Below, in pieces: positions 46,095-56,300 of a DNA stretch of 64,000 nt. The notes below the pieces were generated by a model that did not search any database, was not told the origin of the DNA, and saw only the letters and a list, made by a program, of their open reading frames with translations. The translations under genes and the position numbers were made by a program. This stretch comes from Mesorhizobium metallidurans STM 2683 (GTDB lineage Bacteria > Pseudomonadota > Alphaproteobacteria > Rhizobiales > Rhizobiaceae): NCBI RefSeq assembly GCF_000350085.1, contig NZ_CAUM01000011.1, positions 1 to 64,000 on the forward strand, given 5' to 3'. Each line of letters opens with the position of its first letter. The stretch's first letter is position 1.

Positions 46095-47492
46095 TCAGTG
46101 ATCCATGGCTTTGACGATCTCCTCGGTCATCTTCTTGGCGTCGCCGAGCAGCATCATGGTGCCGTCCTTGTAGAACAGCGTGTTGTCGATGCCGGCATAG
46201 CCAGAACCGAGCGAGCGCTTGACGAACAGGCAGGTGCGGGCCTTGTCGACGTCGAGGATCGGCATGCCGTAGATCGGCGACGACTTGTCGTCGCGGGCCG
46301 AAGGATTAGTGACGTCATTGGCGCCGATGACATAGGCGACATCGGCCTGCGCGAATTCGGAGTTGATGTCCTCGAGTTCGAACACTTCGTCGTAGGGCAC
46401 GTTGGCTTCCGCCAGGAGCACGTTCATGTGGCCGGGCATGCGGCCGGCGACCGGGTGGATGGCGTATTTGACGTCGACGCCATTGGCCTTGAGCTTGTCG
46501 GCCATCTCGCGCAGCGCGTGCTGCGCCTGGGCGACCGCCATGCCGTAGCCGGGCACGATGATGACCTTCTGCGCGTTCATCATCAGATAGGCGGCATCAT
46601 CGGCCGAGCCCTGCTTGACGGTGCGCTCGATGCCGTCATCGGCCGCCGCTGCCGTTTCGCCGCCGAAGCCGCCGAGGATCACCGAGATGAACGAGCGGTT
46701 CATGCCCTTGCACATGATGTAGGACAGGATGGCGCCCGACGAGCCGACCAGCGCGCCGGTGATGATCAGCGCCAGGTTGCCGAGCGTGAACCCAAGCGCC
46801 GCCGCTGCCCAGCCGGAATAGGAATTCAGCATCGAGACGACGACCGGCATGTCGGCGCCGCCGATCGGGATGATCAAGAGGATGCCGAGGACCAGCGAAG
46901 CCGCCACGATCAGCCAGAAGATCAGCTTGGATTCGGTGGTGACCAGCAGCACGATCAGCACGATCAGCGCGATGCCGAGTGCTGCGTTGATGAAGTGGCG
47001 ACCACCGATCATGATCGGCTTGCCCGACATGCGGCCGTCGAGCTTCAAAAAGGCGATGACCGAGCCGGTGAAGGTGATGGCGCCGATGGCCACACCAAGG
47101 CTCATCTCGACCAGCGCCTGGGCATGGATGTCGCCCGCCGTGCCGATGCCGAAACTTTCCGGCGCGTAGATGGCGGCCGCGGCCACCATCACGGCGGCAA
47201 GGCCGACCAGCGAGTGGAAGGCGGCGACCAATTGCGGCATCGAGGTCATGGCGATGCGCCGCGCGGTGACCGCGCCGACACCGCCGCCGATGGCGAGGCC
47301 AAGCACGATCAGGCCGAAGCGGCCGACAGATGGGGTGGCCAGCGCCAGCGTGGTGGCGATGGCAATACCCATGCCGATCATGCCGTACATATTGCCCTGG
47401 CGGCTGGTGGTCGGATGCGACAGGCCGCGCAGCGCCAGGATGAACAGGATGCCGGAGACCAGATAGAGGAAGGAGGCGAAGTTGGCGTTCAT
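46095..47492 (-). CDS. pntB: Proton-translocating NAD(P) transhydrogenase beta subunit
   Basis: A 465-aa membrane protein with about nine helices (residues 1-260), then the NADP(H)-binding domain III with VIIVPGYGMAVAQAQHA near 310, HPVAGRMPGHMNVLLAEA near 345, GANDVTNPSA near 395 and the end KKMTEEIVKAMDH. With PntAA and PntAB it couples proton entry to NADPH formation. It follows pntAB by 7 bases. A decayed second copy of its 3' end lies 2.4 kb downstream. Confidence 0.96.
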   Translation of the reverse strand: MNANFASFLYLVSGILFILALRGLSHPTTSRQGNMYGMIGMGIAIATTLALATPSVGRFGLIVLGLAIGGGVGAVTARRIAMTSMPQLVAAFHSLVGLAAVMVAAAAIYAPESFGIGTAGDIHAQALVEMSLGVAIGAITFTGSVIAFLKLDGRMSGKPIMIGGRHFINAALGIALIVLIVLLVTTESKLIFWLIVAASLVLGILLIIPIGGADMPVVVSMLNSYSGWAAAALGFTLGNLALIITGALVGSSGAILSYIMCKGMNRSFISVILGGFGGETAAAADDGIERTVKQGSADDAAYLMMNAQKVIIVPGYGMAVAQAQHALREMADKLKANGVDVKYAIHPVAGRMPGHMNVLLAEANVPYDEVFELEDINSEFAQADVAYVIGANDVTNPSARDDKSSPIYGMPILDVDKARTCLFVKRSLGSGYAGIDNTLFYKDGTMMLLGDAKKMTEEIVKAMDH

Positions 47493-47499
47493 GGCGCTC

Positions 47500-47922
47500 T
47501 TACTTGTCCTTCTTCTTGTACATGGCCAGCATGCGCTGGGTGACGAGGAAGCCGCCGAAGATGTTGACCGAGACCAGCATCAGCGCGACGAAGCCGAAGC
47601 CGGCGGCAATGCCGGAGGCCGCGATGCCGACGGCAAGCAGCGCGCCGACGACGATCACCGAGGAGATGGCGTTGGTGACCGCCATCAGCGGCGTATGCAG
47701 CGCCGGCGTCACCGACCAGACGACATAATAGCCGACGAAGATCGCCAGCACGAAAATGGCGAAGCGGAAGACGAAGGGGTCGATGGCGCCGCCGGACAGC
47801 GCATACGCGGCGTCACCCGCGGCATCAGCGCCGGGCGCATTGGCCAGGTTCTGCACCGCCAGCCGGACGGCGGCACTTGCCTGGTCGAGCTGGTCGAGGG
47901 CTTTCTGCAAGGTCTGGTCCAT
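47500..47922 (-). CDS. pntAB: NAD(P) transhydrogenase alpha subunit, membrane part (alpha-2)
   Basis: A 140-aa protein with three to four transmembrane helices, corresponding to the C-terminal domain II of the single-chain PntA of enterobacteria. Recognisable segments are [44 protein letters not shown] and [14 protein letters not shown]. The start at ATG 47922 overlaps the last base of the pntAA stop; a GTG one codon earlier is possible. Split alpha subunits are usual in alphaproteobacteria. Confidence 0.94.
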   Translation of the reverse strand: MDQTLQKALDQLDQASAAVRLAVQNLANAPGADAAGDAAYALSGGAIDPFVFRFAIFVLAIFVGYYVVWSVTPALHTPLMAVTNAISSVIVVGALLAVGIAASGIAAGFGFVALMLVSVNIFGGFLVTQRMLAMYKKKDK

Positions 47923-49229
47923 CACGCGATCCCCTTCGGCTTACCGGCGGACTTCTGGGCAGCGGACTTGCCCGTGGCGGATCTTTTGTCGGCTGTCTTT
48001 TTCGGCGCGGTTTTTTTCACGGATGCATCGGCAACCATTGTCGTTGCCGGGATCGCCGCCGGTTCGACATGTTGGCCCTTTGGCGGCTCCACCGTCGCCT
48101 TGGCGAAGGCCGGATGCACGACCTTGCCGCCGTCGGTCAGCATCGTTGCCTTGACCAATTCGTCGTCACGTTTGATGGAAAGCTGCTTCGTCGTCTTGTC
48201 GACCAGCGTCTCGAGGAAGGCAAACAGGTTCCTGGCATAGAGCAGCGAAGCGGAGGCCGCGACACGGCCCGGCACGTTGAGATGGCCGACGATTTTTACG
48301 CCGTTGGCCGTGGTCACCACTTTACCCGGCACGGCGCCCTCGACATTGCCGCCGCGCTCGACCGCGAGGTCGACGATTACCGAACCCGGCTTCATCGACG
48401 CTACCATCGCCGCCGAGACCAGCTTCGGCGCCGGACGGCCCGGGATCAGCGCCGTGGTGATGACGATATCCTGCTTGGCGATGTGCTCGGCGGTCAGCGC
48501 CGCCTGCTTGGCCTGATACTCCTTCGACATCTCCTTGGCGTAGCCGCCAGCGGTCTCGGCCGCCTTGAACTCCTCGTCTTCGACCGCCAGGAACTTTGCA
48601 CCGAGCGACTGCACCTGTTCCTTCACCGCCGGCCGCACGTCGGTGGCGGTGACGACCGCGCCAAGCCGTCTTGCCGTGGCGATCGCCTGCAGGCCGGCGA
48701 CGCCGACGCCCATGATGAAGGCTTTCGCCGCAGGCACCGTGCCCGCGGCCGTCATCATCATCGGCAGCGCCCGGTCATATTCGGCAGCGGCGTCGATCAC
48801 CGCCTGGTAACCGGCAAGGTTGGCCTGCGAGGACAAGACGTCCATCGACTGGGCGCGGGTGATGCGCGGCATGAATTCCATCGAGAAGGCGGTGACGCCT
48901 GCCCTGGCCAGCGCGGCGACGGCGACATCGTTGCCATAGGGATCCATGATGGCGATGACGGCGGCGCCGGATTTATAGCCCTTCAGTTCGGCGTCCGTCG
49001 GGCGGCGCACCTTCAGCACCACGTCGGCCCTGGCGACATCGCCGGCCTTGCCGATCGCGGCGCCCGCCTTGGCGAACTCCTCGTCGGGAATGCGCGAGGC
49101 AGTGCCGGCGCCGCTTTCGACGACCACGTCGAGGCCCAGCCCCGCCAGGCGCTTCACCGTATCGGGCGATGCCGCGACGCGCGGCTCGTTCGCATCGAGC
49201 TCACGAGGGATGAAAACCGTCTGTCCCAC
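47922..49229 (-). CDS. pntAA: NAD(P) transhydrogenase alpha subunit, soluble part (alpha-1)
   Basis: A 435-aa NAD(H)-binding domain I. The family's [12 protein letters not shown] start, the central [25 protein letters not shown] near residue 120, the Rossmann turn [17 protein letters not shown] near 180 and the mobile-loop region are all present. After about residue 375 comes a low-complexity Lys/Ala/Thr-rich tail ([12 protein letters not shown]) that links toward domain II, longer than in many homologues. First gene of the pnt operon. Confidence 0.95.
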   Translation of the reverse strand: MGQTVFIPRELDANEPRVAASPDTVKRLAGLGLDVVVESGAGTASRIPDEEFAKAGAAIGKAGDVARADVVLKVRRPTDAELKGYKSGAAVIAIMDPYGNDVAVAALARAGVTAFSMEFMPRITRAQSMDVLSSQANLAGYQAVIDAAAEYDRALPMMMTAAGTVPAAKAFIMGVGVAGLQAIATARRLGAVVTATDVRPAVKEQVQSLGAKFLAVEDEEFKAAETAGGYAKEMSKEYQAKQAALTAEHIAKQDIVITTALIPGRPAPKLVSAAMVASMKPGSVIVDLAVERGGNVEGAVPGKVVTTANGVKIVGHLNVPGRVAASASLLYARNLFAFLETLVDKTTKQLSIKRDDELVKATMLTDGGKVVHPAFAKATVEPPKGQHVEPAAIPATTMVADASVKKTAPKKTADKRSATGKSAAQKSAGKPKGIA

Positions 49230-49315
49230 CGCATGATCCTTTCGGCTGGAACCTGTTTGCGCAACACGCCAGCCGGGTTGCCGGCGACGTCACGGCAAGG
49301 GTTTTTTTGAAAAAT

Positions 49316-49540
49316 CTACCGGAGAATGAAGGCGCCGACGGCGAGGATCAGAACGAACAGGATGGTCGCCGAGAAGAAGCCGCCCGCAAAGAAGCCGAAA
49401 GCCATCGCCAGGAGCACCGCAGCGCAAAAGAGCGACCCATATTTGGCGAGCGTGACAAAGCCCGCATAGGTGCGGTCGTGCTCGGCATAGTCCATCTTCG
49501 CGCCCAGTTCGACAGGACCGGTCGGCGTGTGATCAGCCAT
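49316..49540 (-). CDS. aa3-type cytochrome c oxidase subunit IV
   Basis: A 74-residue membrane protein with two helices. A short hydrophilic head contains GAKMDYAEHDRTYAGF, the conserved start of alphaproteobacterial COX4, followed by LAMAFGFFAGGFF and ILFVLILAVGAFILR. The start is ATG 49540; a frame running upstream to 49600 is not like the family. This small subunit sits beside the catalytic core of aa3 oxidases; the other oxidase genes are not here. Located upstream of pntAA on the same strand. Confidence 0.85.
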   Translation of the reverse strand: MADHTPTGPVELGAKMDYAEHDRTYAGFVTLAKYGSLFCAAVLLAMAFGFFAGGFFSATILFVLILAVGAFILR

Positions 49541-49687
49541 AGGAATAACCCCTTCGAAGACATCTTTCAGGCACATAGCGAAAAGCCGGGCCGAGGGCAA
49601 TGGCGCTATTGCCGCATCGCCGGCGACAACTGCCTCAAAGGAAAGTTGAAGCTGCCTGCGAAGGATCTTCCGCGAAGGCCCGGTGTC

Positions 49688-49837
49688 TCAACCGGCGAGC
49701 TGCGGAAACAGCCCGAGCAGGCCGACGACGATCAGATAGAGGGCGACGATATAGTTCAACAGCCGCGGCATGATCAGGATCAGCACGCCGGCGATCAGGG
49801 AAATCAGCGGGGTAAGCGCGAGCGTGGAGATGGTCAT
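49688..49837 (-). CDS. DUF3096-type small membrane protein
   Basis: A 49-residue protein made of two closely packed hydrophobic helices: LTPLISLIAGVLILIMP and LNYIVALYLIVVGLLGLFP. It starts at ATG 49837 with AAGGA upstream. The pattern fits the DUF3096 family of tiny membrane proteins, whose role is unknown. Confidence 0.75.
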   Translation of the reverse strand: MTISTLALTPLISLIAGVLILIMPRLLNYIVALYLIVVGLLGLFPQLAG

Positions 49838-49966
49838 GTGGGATCCTTTCGATCGACTAGCGCGAAGCGGGCAGATTGATGTCGTCCATCGCGCCATCGG
49901 CGCCAGCTAAAACGCCGAAGCAGCCGGAAGGCTCCACAACCGCACCGCAAAAAACCGTGAAGAACC

Positions 49967-50749
49967 TCAGGCGGCTTCGCGAAAATATTTGGCCGTAGGC
50001 AGGATGGTGAGCGGCGCGAGCTCGCCAGCCGGCGGTTTGCCGAACATCAGGCGCCGTTCCATGGGCGTCGAGCGGAAAAACGGGAACCGGGCGTAGGTCT
50101 CATTCTTGATCGCCAGGACGTCGGCTTGATAGAGCAGCGCGAAACAATTGATCACGCCGGCATAAGGACGTGCATCACCGATAGGCCGCGCTCGATAGAT
50201 ACGCTTGTAGAAAGCCGCGTGATCTTCACGGATCATGGATATGCAATAAGGCGCGCCAAAATGGAAGCACGCCATGCCGGCAAGGCGCAAGGTGACATAG
50301 GGGATCTGCGGATAAAGCCGCGACCATTCGGCGTCCACGGCAAAACGGCTTGGGTCGATAAAGACCTCGCCGGCCGCCAGACGCGGCGTCAACAAATCCC
50401 TGTAGACACTGAGTGCCGGCGACGCCGGGTTGTCGGCTGACACATTGTGCAGGCGCATCGTGCTGACCAACCTGTCGTCGATGTAGATACCGAACGTATG
50501 GCAATTCGGAAGCTCATCGAATTCGTCATGGACCTGGCGGGACGCATTCTCGGGCACCAAATCGTTCATCCGATAGGCGTTATAGCGCAGCCTGTAGATG
50601 TTTTCGAAATCCTCGCCGGTTTCACAGCGGCGGTATTCTGTCCTGTCGAGCAGCGCCAAAACATGCCTGGCAAAGCTTGACATACTATCGGACGCATCTT
50701 TCCCGCCCGCCCCGGCCGTCTGGCCAAGCGAAGTCAACTGGGCACACAT
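49967..50749 (-). CDS. N-acyl amino acid synthase FeeM-like acyltransferase
   Basis: A 260-aa GNAT-fold protein resembling FeeM and LuxI-type N-acyl synthases. Features are LRYNAYRMNDLVPEN (residues 54-68), FGIYIDDRLVSTMRLH near 86, a conserved acidic/FIDPSRFAVD segment near 130, and HFGAPYCISMIREDHAAFY near 163. Such enzymes join an acyl chain from acyl-ACP to an amino acid or similar amine. No LuxR-type regulator is adjacent, so it need not be a quorum-sensing synthase. ATG 50749 is used; M23 (50683) is an alternative start. Confidence 0.72.
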   Translation of the reverse strand: MCAQLTSLGQTAGAGGKDASDSMSSFARHVLALLDRTEYRRCETGEDFENIYRLRYNAYRMNDLVPENASRQVHDEFDELPNCHTFGIYIDDRLVSTMRLHNVSADNPASPALSVYRDLLTPRLAAGEVFIDPSRFAVDAEWSRLYPQIPYVTLRLAGMACFHFGAPYCISMIREDHAAFYKRIYRARPIGDARPYAGVINCFALLYQADVLAIKNETYARFPFFRSTPMERRLMFGKPPAGELAPLTILPTAKYFREAA

Positions 50750-50896
50750 GAACTCAATCCCCGTACTGCCGCCGCGATTAAGACACTACGACAGGGTCAA
50801 AAGATGTAAAGGTGAAAATAAGTAGGAGACCGTTTACCGGTCGTTAAGGTTAACAATCGGTAAAATTAGACTAAAATATGGGGGTTTTTGCCAAAA

Positions 50897-53218
50897 TCAG
50901 CGACGCGTCGCCTTTCTGGCCGTCTTGATGTCCTTGGCGAAAGGCCAGACCGTGCTCGACATGGTCTCGATGCCGGAGGCGCTGAGCGCCGAGCCGAACA
51001 GGAAGCCCTGAACCAGATCCGGCTTGACCTGCAATGCCAGGATCTTGAGCTGCTCGAAGGTTTCGACGCCCTCGACGGTCACCGAAAGCCCCAGCGGCCG
51101 CGACAGGTTGACGATGCCCTTGAGCAGTTCGAGCGAACGGGTGTTCTGGGTGACGTCCATCAGGAACGAACGGTCGATCTTGATCTTGTCGAGCGGCAGC
51201 TTGTGGAGATAGCTCAGGCTCGAATAGCCGGTGCCGAAATCGTCAAGCGCGATGCGCACACCAAGCCGCTTCAATTCCTCGATATACTGACGTGTCAGCG
51301 ATTTGTCGTCGAGCAGCGCCGTCTCGGTGACTTCGATCTCCAGGCGGTCCGCGGCCAAACCGGAGCTGGCCAACGCATCGCGAACCTTCTGGATGACGTC
51401 GCGGTTGCGGAAATCCTTGGCCGACAGATTGACCGAGACGCTGGTCTGGGCCGGCCATTTGGCGCATTCGGTGCACGCTGCATTGAGCACGAAGGCGCTG
51501 ATCTCCGAAATGATGCCCATTTCTTCCGCCAGGGGAATGAAGACGTTGGGCGAGATCGGACCGAGATCGGGGTGGTCCCAGCGGCACAGCGCCTCGCAAC
51601 TGGCGATGCGCATGGTGCTCATCGCCACGATCGGCTGATAGACCACCCGCAACCCCTTGCCTTCCACCGCGCTGCGCAGGTCCGCCTTCATCAGCTGGCG
51701 ATTGCGGAACGCGGCATCCATCGATGCCTCGAACAGCCGCCAGCTGTTCTTGCCAAGCTCCTTAGCCTTGTAGAGCGCGAGATCCGCCTTGACGATCATG
51801 GCGTCGACATCGGTATCCTTCACCCGCGACAGCACGGCGCCGCCGCTGGCCTGGATGCGCAGCCCGTGGCCGGCAACATCGACCTCGCCCTGCATGTCGA
51901 GGAAGATCTCGTCGAGCTTGCTTTTCAGATGGCTTTCGTCCTCGACGCGATCGAAGAAGACCATGAACTCGTCGCCGCCAAAGCGGCTGACGGTGATGCC
52001 TGGTCCCGCCACCGCCGCCAGACGTTCCGCCACGGCATAGATCAGACCGTCGCCGATCGGATGGCCAAGCGTGTCGTTGACACTCTTGAAATCGTCGAGA
52101 TCGAGCACGGCGAGCCCGCACAGACGATCATGGTCGCCGGACGCCATGGCCTCTCCCACCAGCTCGTGGAAATAGGCGCGATTGGGCAGGCCGGTGAGGT
52201 TGTCGTAACGCGCCATGAAGCGGATCTTGTCTTCCGCCTCAACGCGGGCCGTCACATCCTCGAAGGTAATGACGCCCAGTTCCTGGCTGCCTTCGCGGGC
52301 CGAGAACTCATAGTGCTGGCCGTTGGCGAGCGAGACGAGAACCTTGCGGTCGCGGCCCTCGCGCAGGGCGCGCGTCAGCTGGGCTTCAATATAGCGGCAA
52401 TCCTTCGGCGCCAGCATGCCGCCGGCAACGCCGCGCATCAGGAGACCATGGATCGACCGCCCAAGCAGCGCGTCGGGCGATTTGAGCGACATCAGATGCG
52501 CGGCTTCGGCATTGGCCACCGCCACCCGGCCATCGGGACCGAGCATGACAAGGCCATGCGACATGGTGTTCAGCGCGCGATTGAAACGCTGGGCGATGCG
52601 GTTCGCCTTCTTTTCCTCGGACAGGGCGGTAAACAAGACCTCACGGACAACATCGGCGAAACGTTTGATCGCGAACAGAAAGGGAGCTGACAGCAGGCCG
52701 AGTACAACGTGGTAGACATCGCCGCGAAGGATGAAACCGAGCGATATCGGCCATGTGGTGGTCACGATGAAGATCATGACCATTCGTGGCGAACCATAGT
52801 TGCGGCCGGCAATCGACGTAATCGACGCCAGGGTGACACAAATGGCGGCAATCTCGGCATAGTTGTCGGGGTTGTCGCGTGCCAGATAGATGGCGATGAA
52901 ACAGAAGGCGCCTAGCATGAAGCCATGCATCGCGCCGAAAACAATATAGTCGTTTTCGCGGCGATGTGCTTCCTCCCAGCTCTTCGGAGAGGAAAGCCTT
53001 CTATATTTCCGGATGTTGCGAAGGCGCAGCGTGCCGACGATGATTAGCCCGGCGGCGACCAGAAGATACGCCGGGTGCATAGTCTTCCAGTAGACCAGAA
53101 TGACCAGAAGCGTCTGCGCCACGATACCGATCGAAAGCGTCAGCCCGTCGCGAAACAGAGTTTCCACGAACGGGATGTAGACGTCGACCGGGATCTCGTT
53201 TTTTCTTTTCAGATTCAC
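50897..53218 (-). CDS. Membrane-bound GGDEF-EAL cyclic-di-GMP protein
   Basis: A protein of about 773 aa. The N-terminal 195 residues hold about five transmembrane helices, then a PAS-like domain (about 205-320). Next is a GGDEF domain with an intact RFGGDEFMVF motif near 415 and an EAL domain whose signature is EALCRWDHP near 555, with LDDFGTGYSSLSYL near 685. Both motifs are intact, so it could make or degrade c-di-GMP. The GTG at 53218 is preferred; a TTG at 53245 would add nine residues. Lone gene, probably affecting motility or surface attachment. Confidence 0.9.
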   Translation of the reverse strand: MNLKRKNEIPVDVYIPFVETLFRDGLTLSIGIVAQTLLVILVYWKTMHPAYLLVAAGLIIVGTLRLRNIRKYRRLSSPKSWEEAHRRENDYIVFGAMHGFMLGAFCFIAIYLARDNPDNYAEIAAICVTLASITSIAGRNYGSPRMVMIFIVTTTWPISLGFILRGDVYHVVLGLLSAPFLFAIKRFADVVREVLFTALSEEKKANRIAQRFNRALNTMSHGLVMLGPDGRVAVANAEAAHLMSLKSPDALLGRSIHGLLMRGVAGGMLAPKDCRYIEAQLTRALREGRDRKVLVSLANGQHYEFSAREGSQELGVITFEDVTARVEAEDKIRFMARYDNLTGLPNRAYFHELVGEAMASGDHDRLCGLAVLDLDDFKSVNDTLGHPIGDGLIYAVAERLAAVAGPGITVSRFGGDEFMVFFDRVEDESHLKSKLDEIFLDMQGEVDVAGHGLRIQASGGAVLSRVKDTDVDAMIVKADLALYKAKELGKNSWRLFEASMDAAFRNRQLMKADLRSAVEGKGLRVVYQPIVAMSTMRIASCEALCRWDHPDLGPISPNVFIPLAEEMGIISEISAFVLNAACTECAKWPAQTSVSVNLSAKDFRNRDVIQKVRDALASSGLAADRLEIEVTETALLDDKSLTRQYIEELKRLGVRIALDDFGTGYSSLSYLHKLPLDKIKIDRSFLMDVTQNTRSLELLKGIVNLSRPLGLSVTVEGVETFEQLKILALQVKPDLVQGFLFGSALSASGIETMSSTVWPFAKDIKTARKATRR

Positions 53219-53353
53219 GCCTGAATCCCAACCCTGGGGAGCCAAGCAGTGTCACATTCGCCTTAAGAAAGGTTTAGAGAGGCCATTTTTGGCCGCCGCC
53301 GCCAGCCGGTTGACGCAAGGGAAACTATCGATCAGGTAAACAAGCCGTATCGA

Positions 53354-56300
53354 TCACTCGGCGGCCTCCAGTTCCGGCCGCGCCGGGGTCTTTGCCAGGC
53401 GTTCGAGCAGCCTCAGGCGCTCGCCAGCGGCCTTTTCGGCACTGGCCTGCCTGACATGGCCATAGCCGCGAATGAGCGCCGGCACCGAGGCAAGCGCTGT
53501 CGCCGCCTCGATCCTGCCGGGCGCCAGTGCTGCGGCGATCAACTCCAGATCGGCCTCATACTGGGCCAGAAGATGGCGCTCCATGCGCCTCTCGGCGCTA
53601 TAGCCGAACAGATCAAGGGCAGTGCCGCGCAGGCCCTTCATCGCTGCCAGCACGCGAAAACCCCTCATCATCCAGGGACCGAAGCTCGACTTCCTCGGCT
53701 TGCCGTCATTGCCGCGCCTGCCCATGATCGGCGGCGCGAGATGGAATTCGAGCTTCTCGTAGCTCTGAAACTGCTTTGAGAGTTCCGCGGCGAAGGAACC
53801 GTCGCTGTAGAGCCGCGCCACCTCGTACTCGTCCTTGATCGCCATCAGCTTGAACAGGTTCCTGGCGGCGGCCTCGGTCACATCGCTGGAGCCGGGCACC
53901 GCCCTCGCCTCGGCCTGGCGCAATGCGGCCAGTCTGCCGGCGTAACGCTTGCCATAAGCGGCGTTCTGATAGGCGGTGAGGAAAGCGACGCGGCGGGCAA
54001 TGACGTCGTCCAGCGTGCCGGCAATCGCGGTCGTCTGCGCAGCCTTGCCGGGCTGGGCAATCAGGCGGCGGACGAAATCCGGCTGATGGGCGGCACGACG
54101 GCCCCAGCGGAAGGCCGAGACGTTCATCGCCACCGCTTCGCCGTTGAGCTCGATCGCCTTTTCGACCGCCTCGGCCGACAGCGGCAACCCGCCATGCTGG
54201 AAGGCGAAGCCGAGCATGAACATGTTGGCGCCAAGCGAACTGCCGAACAGTGCTGCGGCGGTGCGGGTGGCGTCGAAGAAATGCGCCTTGTCGTCGCCGG
54301 CGGCGGTGCGGATCGCCTTTTTCAGCCGCTCGACAGGCAGCGAGAAATCGGCCGAGCGGGTAAACTCGCCGGGCATGATCTCGGCGGTGTTGGCGAGGAA
54401 GATGGTGTGGCCCTCGCGCACCGCGGCGAGCACCTTCTGGGCGCCCGACACGACGAGATCGCAGCCGAGCACCAGATCGGCCTTCCCCGCCGAAACGCGG
54501 ATCGCGTGGATGTCGTCCGGACTGCGGGCGATGCGGACATGGGTGAACACCGAGCCGCCCTTCTGGGCAAGGCCGGCCATGTCGATCATGCCGCAGCCCT
54601 TGTCCTCGATATGGGCGGCCATGCCGAGCACCGCGCCGATAGTGACGACGCCGGTGCCGCCAACGCCGTCGATGATCGCCGCCCAGCCTTGTTCGCCAAG
54701 CGGGAATTCGGCCGGTGCCGGCACGCCGTCGAGCGGATCGGCGGTGCCGGCAATGCCTTCGGCCTTCCTGATCCTCGCGCCGTGGACGGTGACGAAGGAC
54801 GGGCAAAAGCCGTTGACGCAGGAGAAATCCTTGTTGCAGCTCGACTGGTCGATCCTGCGCTTGCGGCCGAATTCGGTCTCGACCGGCTGGATCGAGACGC
54901 AATTCGACTGCACGCCGCAATCGCCGCAGCCCTCGCAGACCAGTTCGTTGATGAAGACGCGCTTGTCGGGGTCGGGAAACGTGCCGCGCTTGCGGCGGCG
55001 GCGTTTTTCGGCGGCGCAGGTCTGGTCGTAGAGCAGCACCGATATGCCCCGGACCGTGCGCAGTTCGCGTTGGACGAGGTCGAGGTCGTCGCGGTGATGG
55101 ATGGCGGCGCCAGCGGGGAATTCTGCCTTGCCGGCATATTTGTCCGGCTCGTCCGTGACGATGGCGATGCGCTCGACGCCTTCGGCCCGCACTTGCCTGG
55201 CGATCATGTCCACGGTCAGGCCGCCTTCATGCGGCTGGCCGCCGGTCATGGCGACGGCGTCGTTGTAGAGGACCTTGTAAGTGATGTTGGCGTCGGTCGA
55301 CAGCGCGAAACGGATCGCCAGCGCACCGGAGTGATTGTAGGTGCCGTCGCCGAGATTCTGGAAGATGTGGTCGCGCTTCGAGAACGGCGCCTGGCCGACC
55401 CATTGCGCGCCCTCGCCGCCCATGGCGGTGAAGCCGACGGTGTTGCGGTCCATCCACAGCGCCATGAAATGGCAGCCGATGCCGGCGGCGGCGAGCGAGC
55501 CGTCCGGCACCTTGGTCGAGGAATTGTGCGGGCAGCCGGAGCAGAAGAAGGGCGTGCGCGAGGCGATATCCCTGGTGTCGGCGAGCATCGCCTGGAACTG
55601 GCGCAGTTTCGCCACCCGCGCGGCGATCTCTTCCGACGGACCGATGGTGCGCAGGATGCGTTCGCCGAGCGCAATGGCGATATCGTTGGGGTCGAGCGCG
55701 CCCTTGGCCGGGAACAGCCAGTCGCCGCGCTCATCCTTCTTGCCGACGATAATCGGCTGCGTGGCGGTACCGTAGAGGTTCTCGCGCAGTTGCACTTCGA
55801 TCAGCGAGCGCTTCTCCTCTATGACGACGATGGTATCGAGGCCGCGGGCAAAGTCGGTGATGTGCTGCAGGTCGAGCGGCCATGGGCAGCCGACCTTGAA
55901 CAGCCGCACACCGATGCGGTTGGCAGCGGCCTCGTCGACGCCGATGTCTTCCAGCGCCTGGCGAACGTCGAGATAGCTCTTGCCGATGGTGACGATGCCA
56001 AGCTTCGGGTTGCGGCCGCCCGAATAGACGATCCGGTTCAGCCCGTTGGCATGGATGAAAGCCGATGCGGCGGCGCGCTTGTACTCATGCAGCCGCTCCT
56101 CCTGGCCGAGCATGTCGATCTCGTTGCGGATGTTGAGGCCGCCGGGCGGCATGTCGAAATCCGGGACGACAATGTCCAGCCGCTCGAGCGAGGCATCGAC
56201 CGAGGCCGTCGATTCGATGTTGTCCTTGACGCATTTGATCGCCGCCCAGGTGCCGGCGAAACGCGACATGGCAAAGCCGTAGAGCCCGTAGTCGATGATC

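Noticed and set aside
46074..47543. A 489-codon frame antisense to pntB
   Set aside because: Asp/Arg/His-rich antisense shadow; pntB is unmistakable on the other strand.
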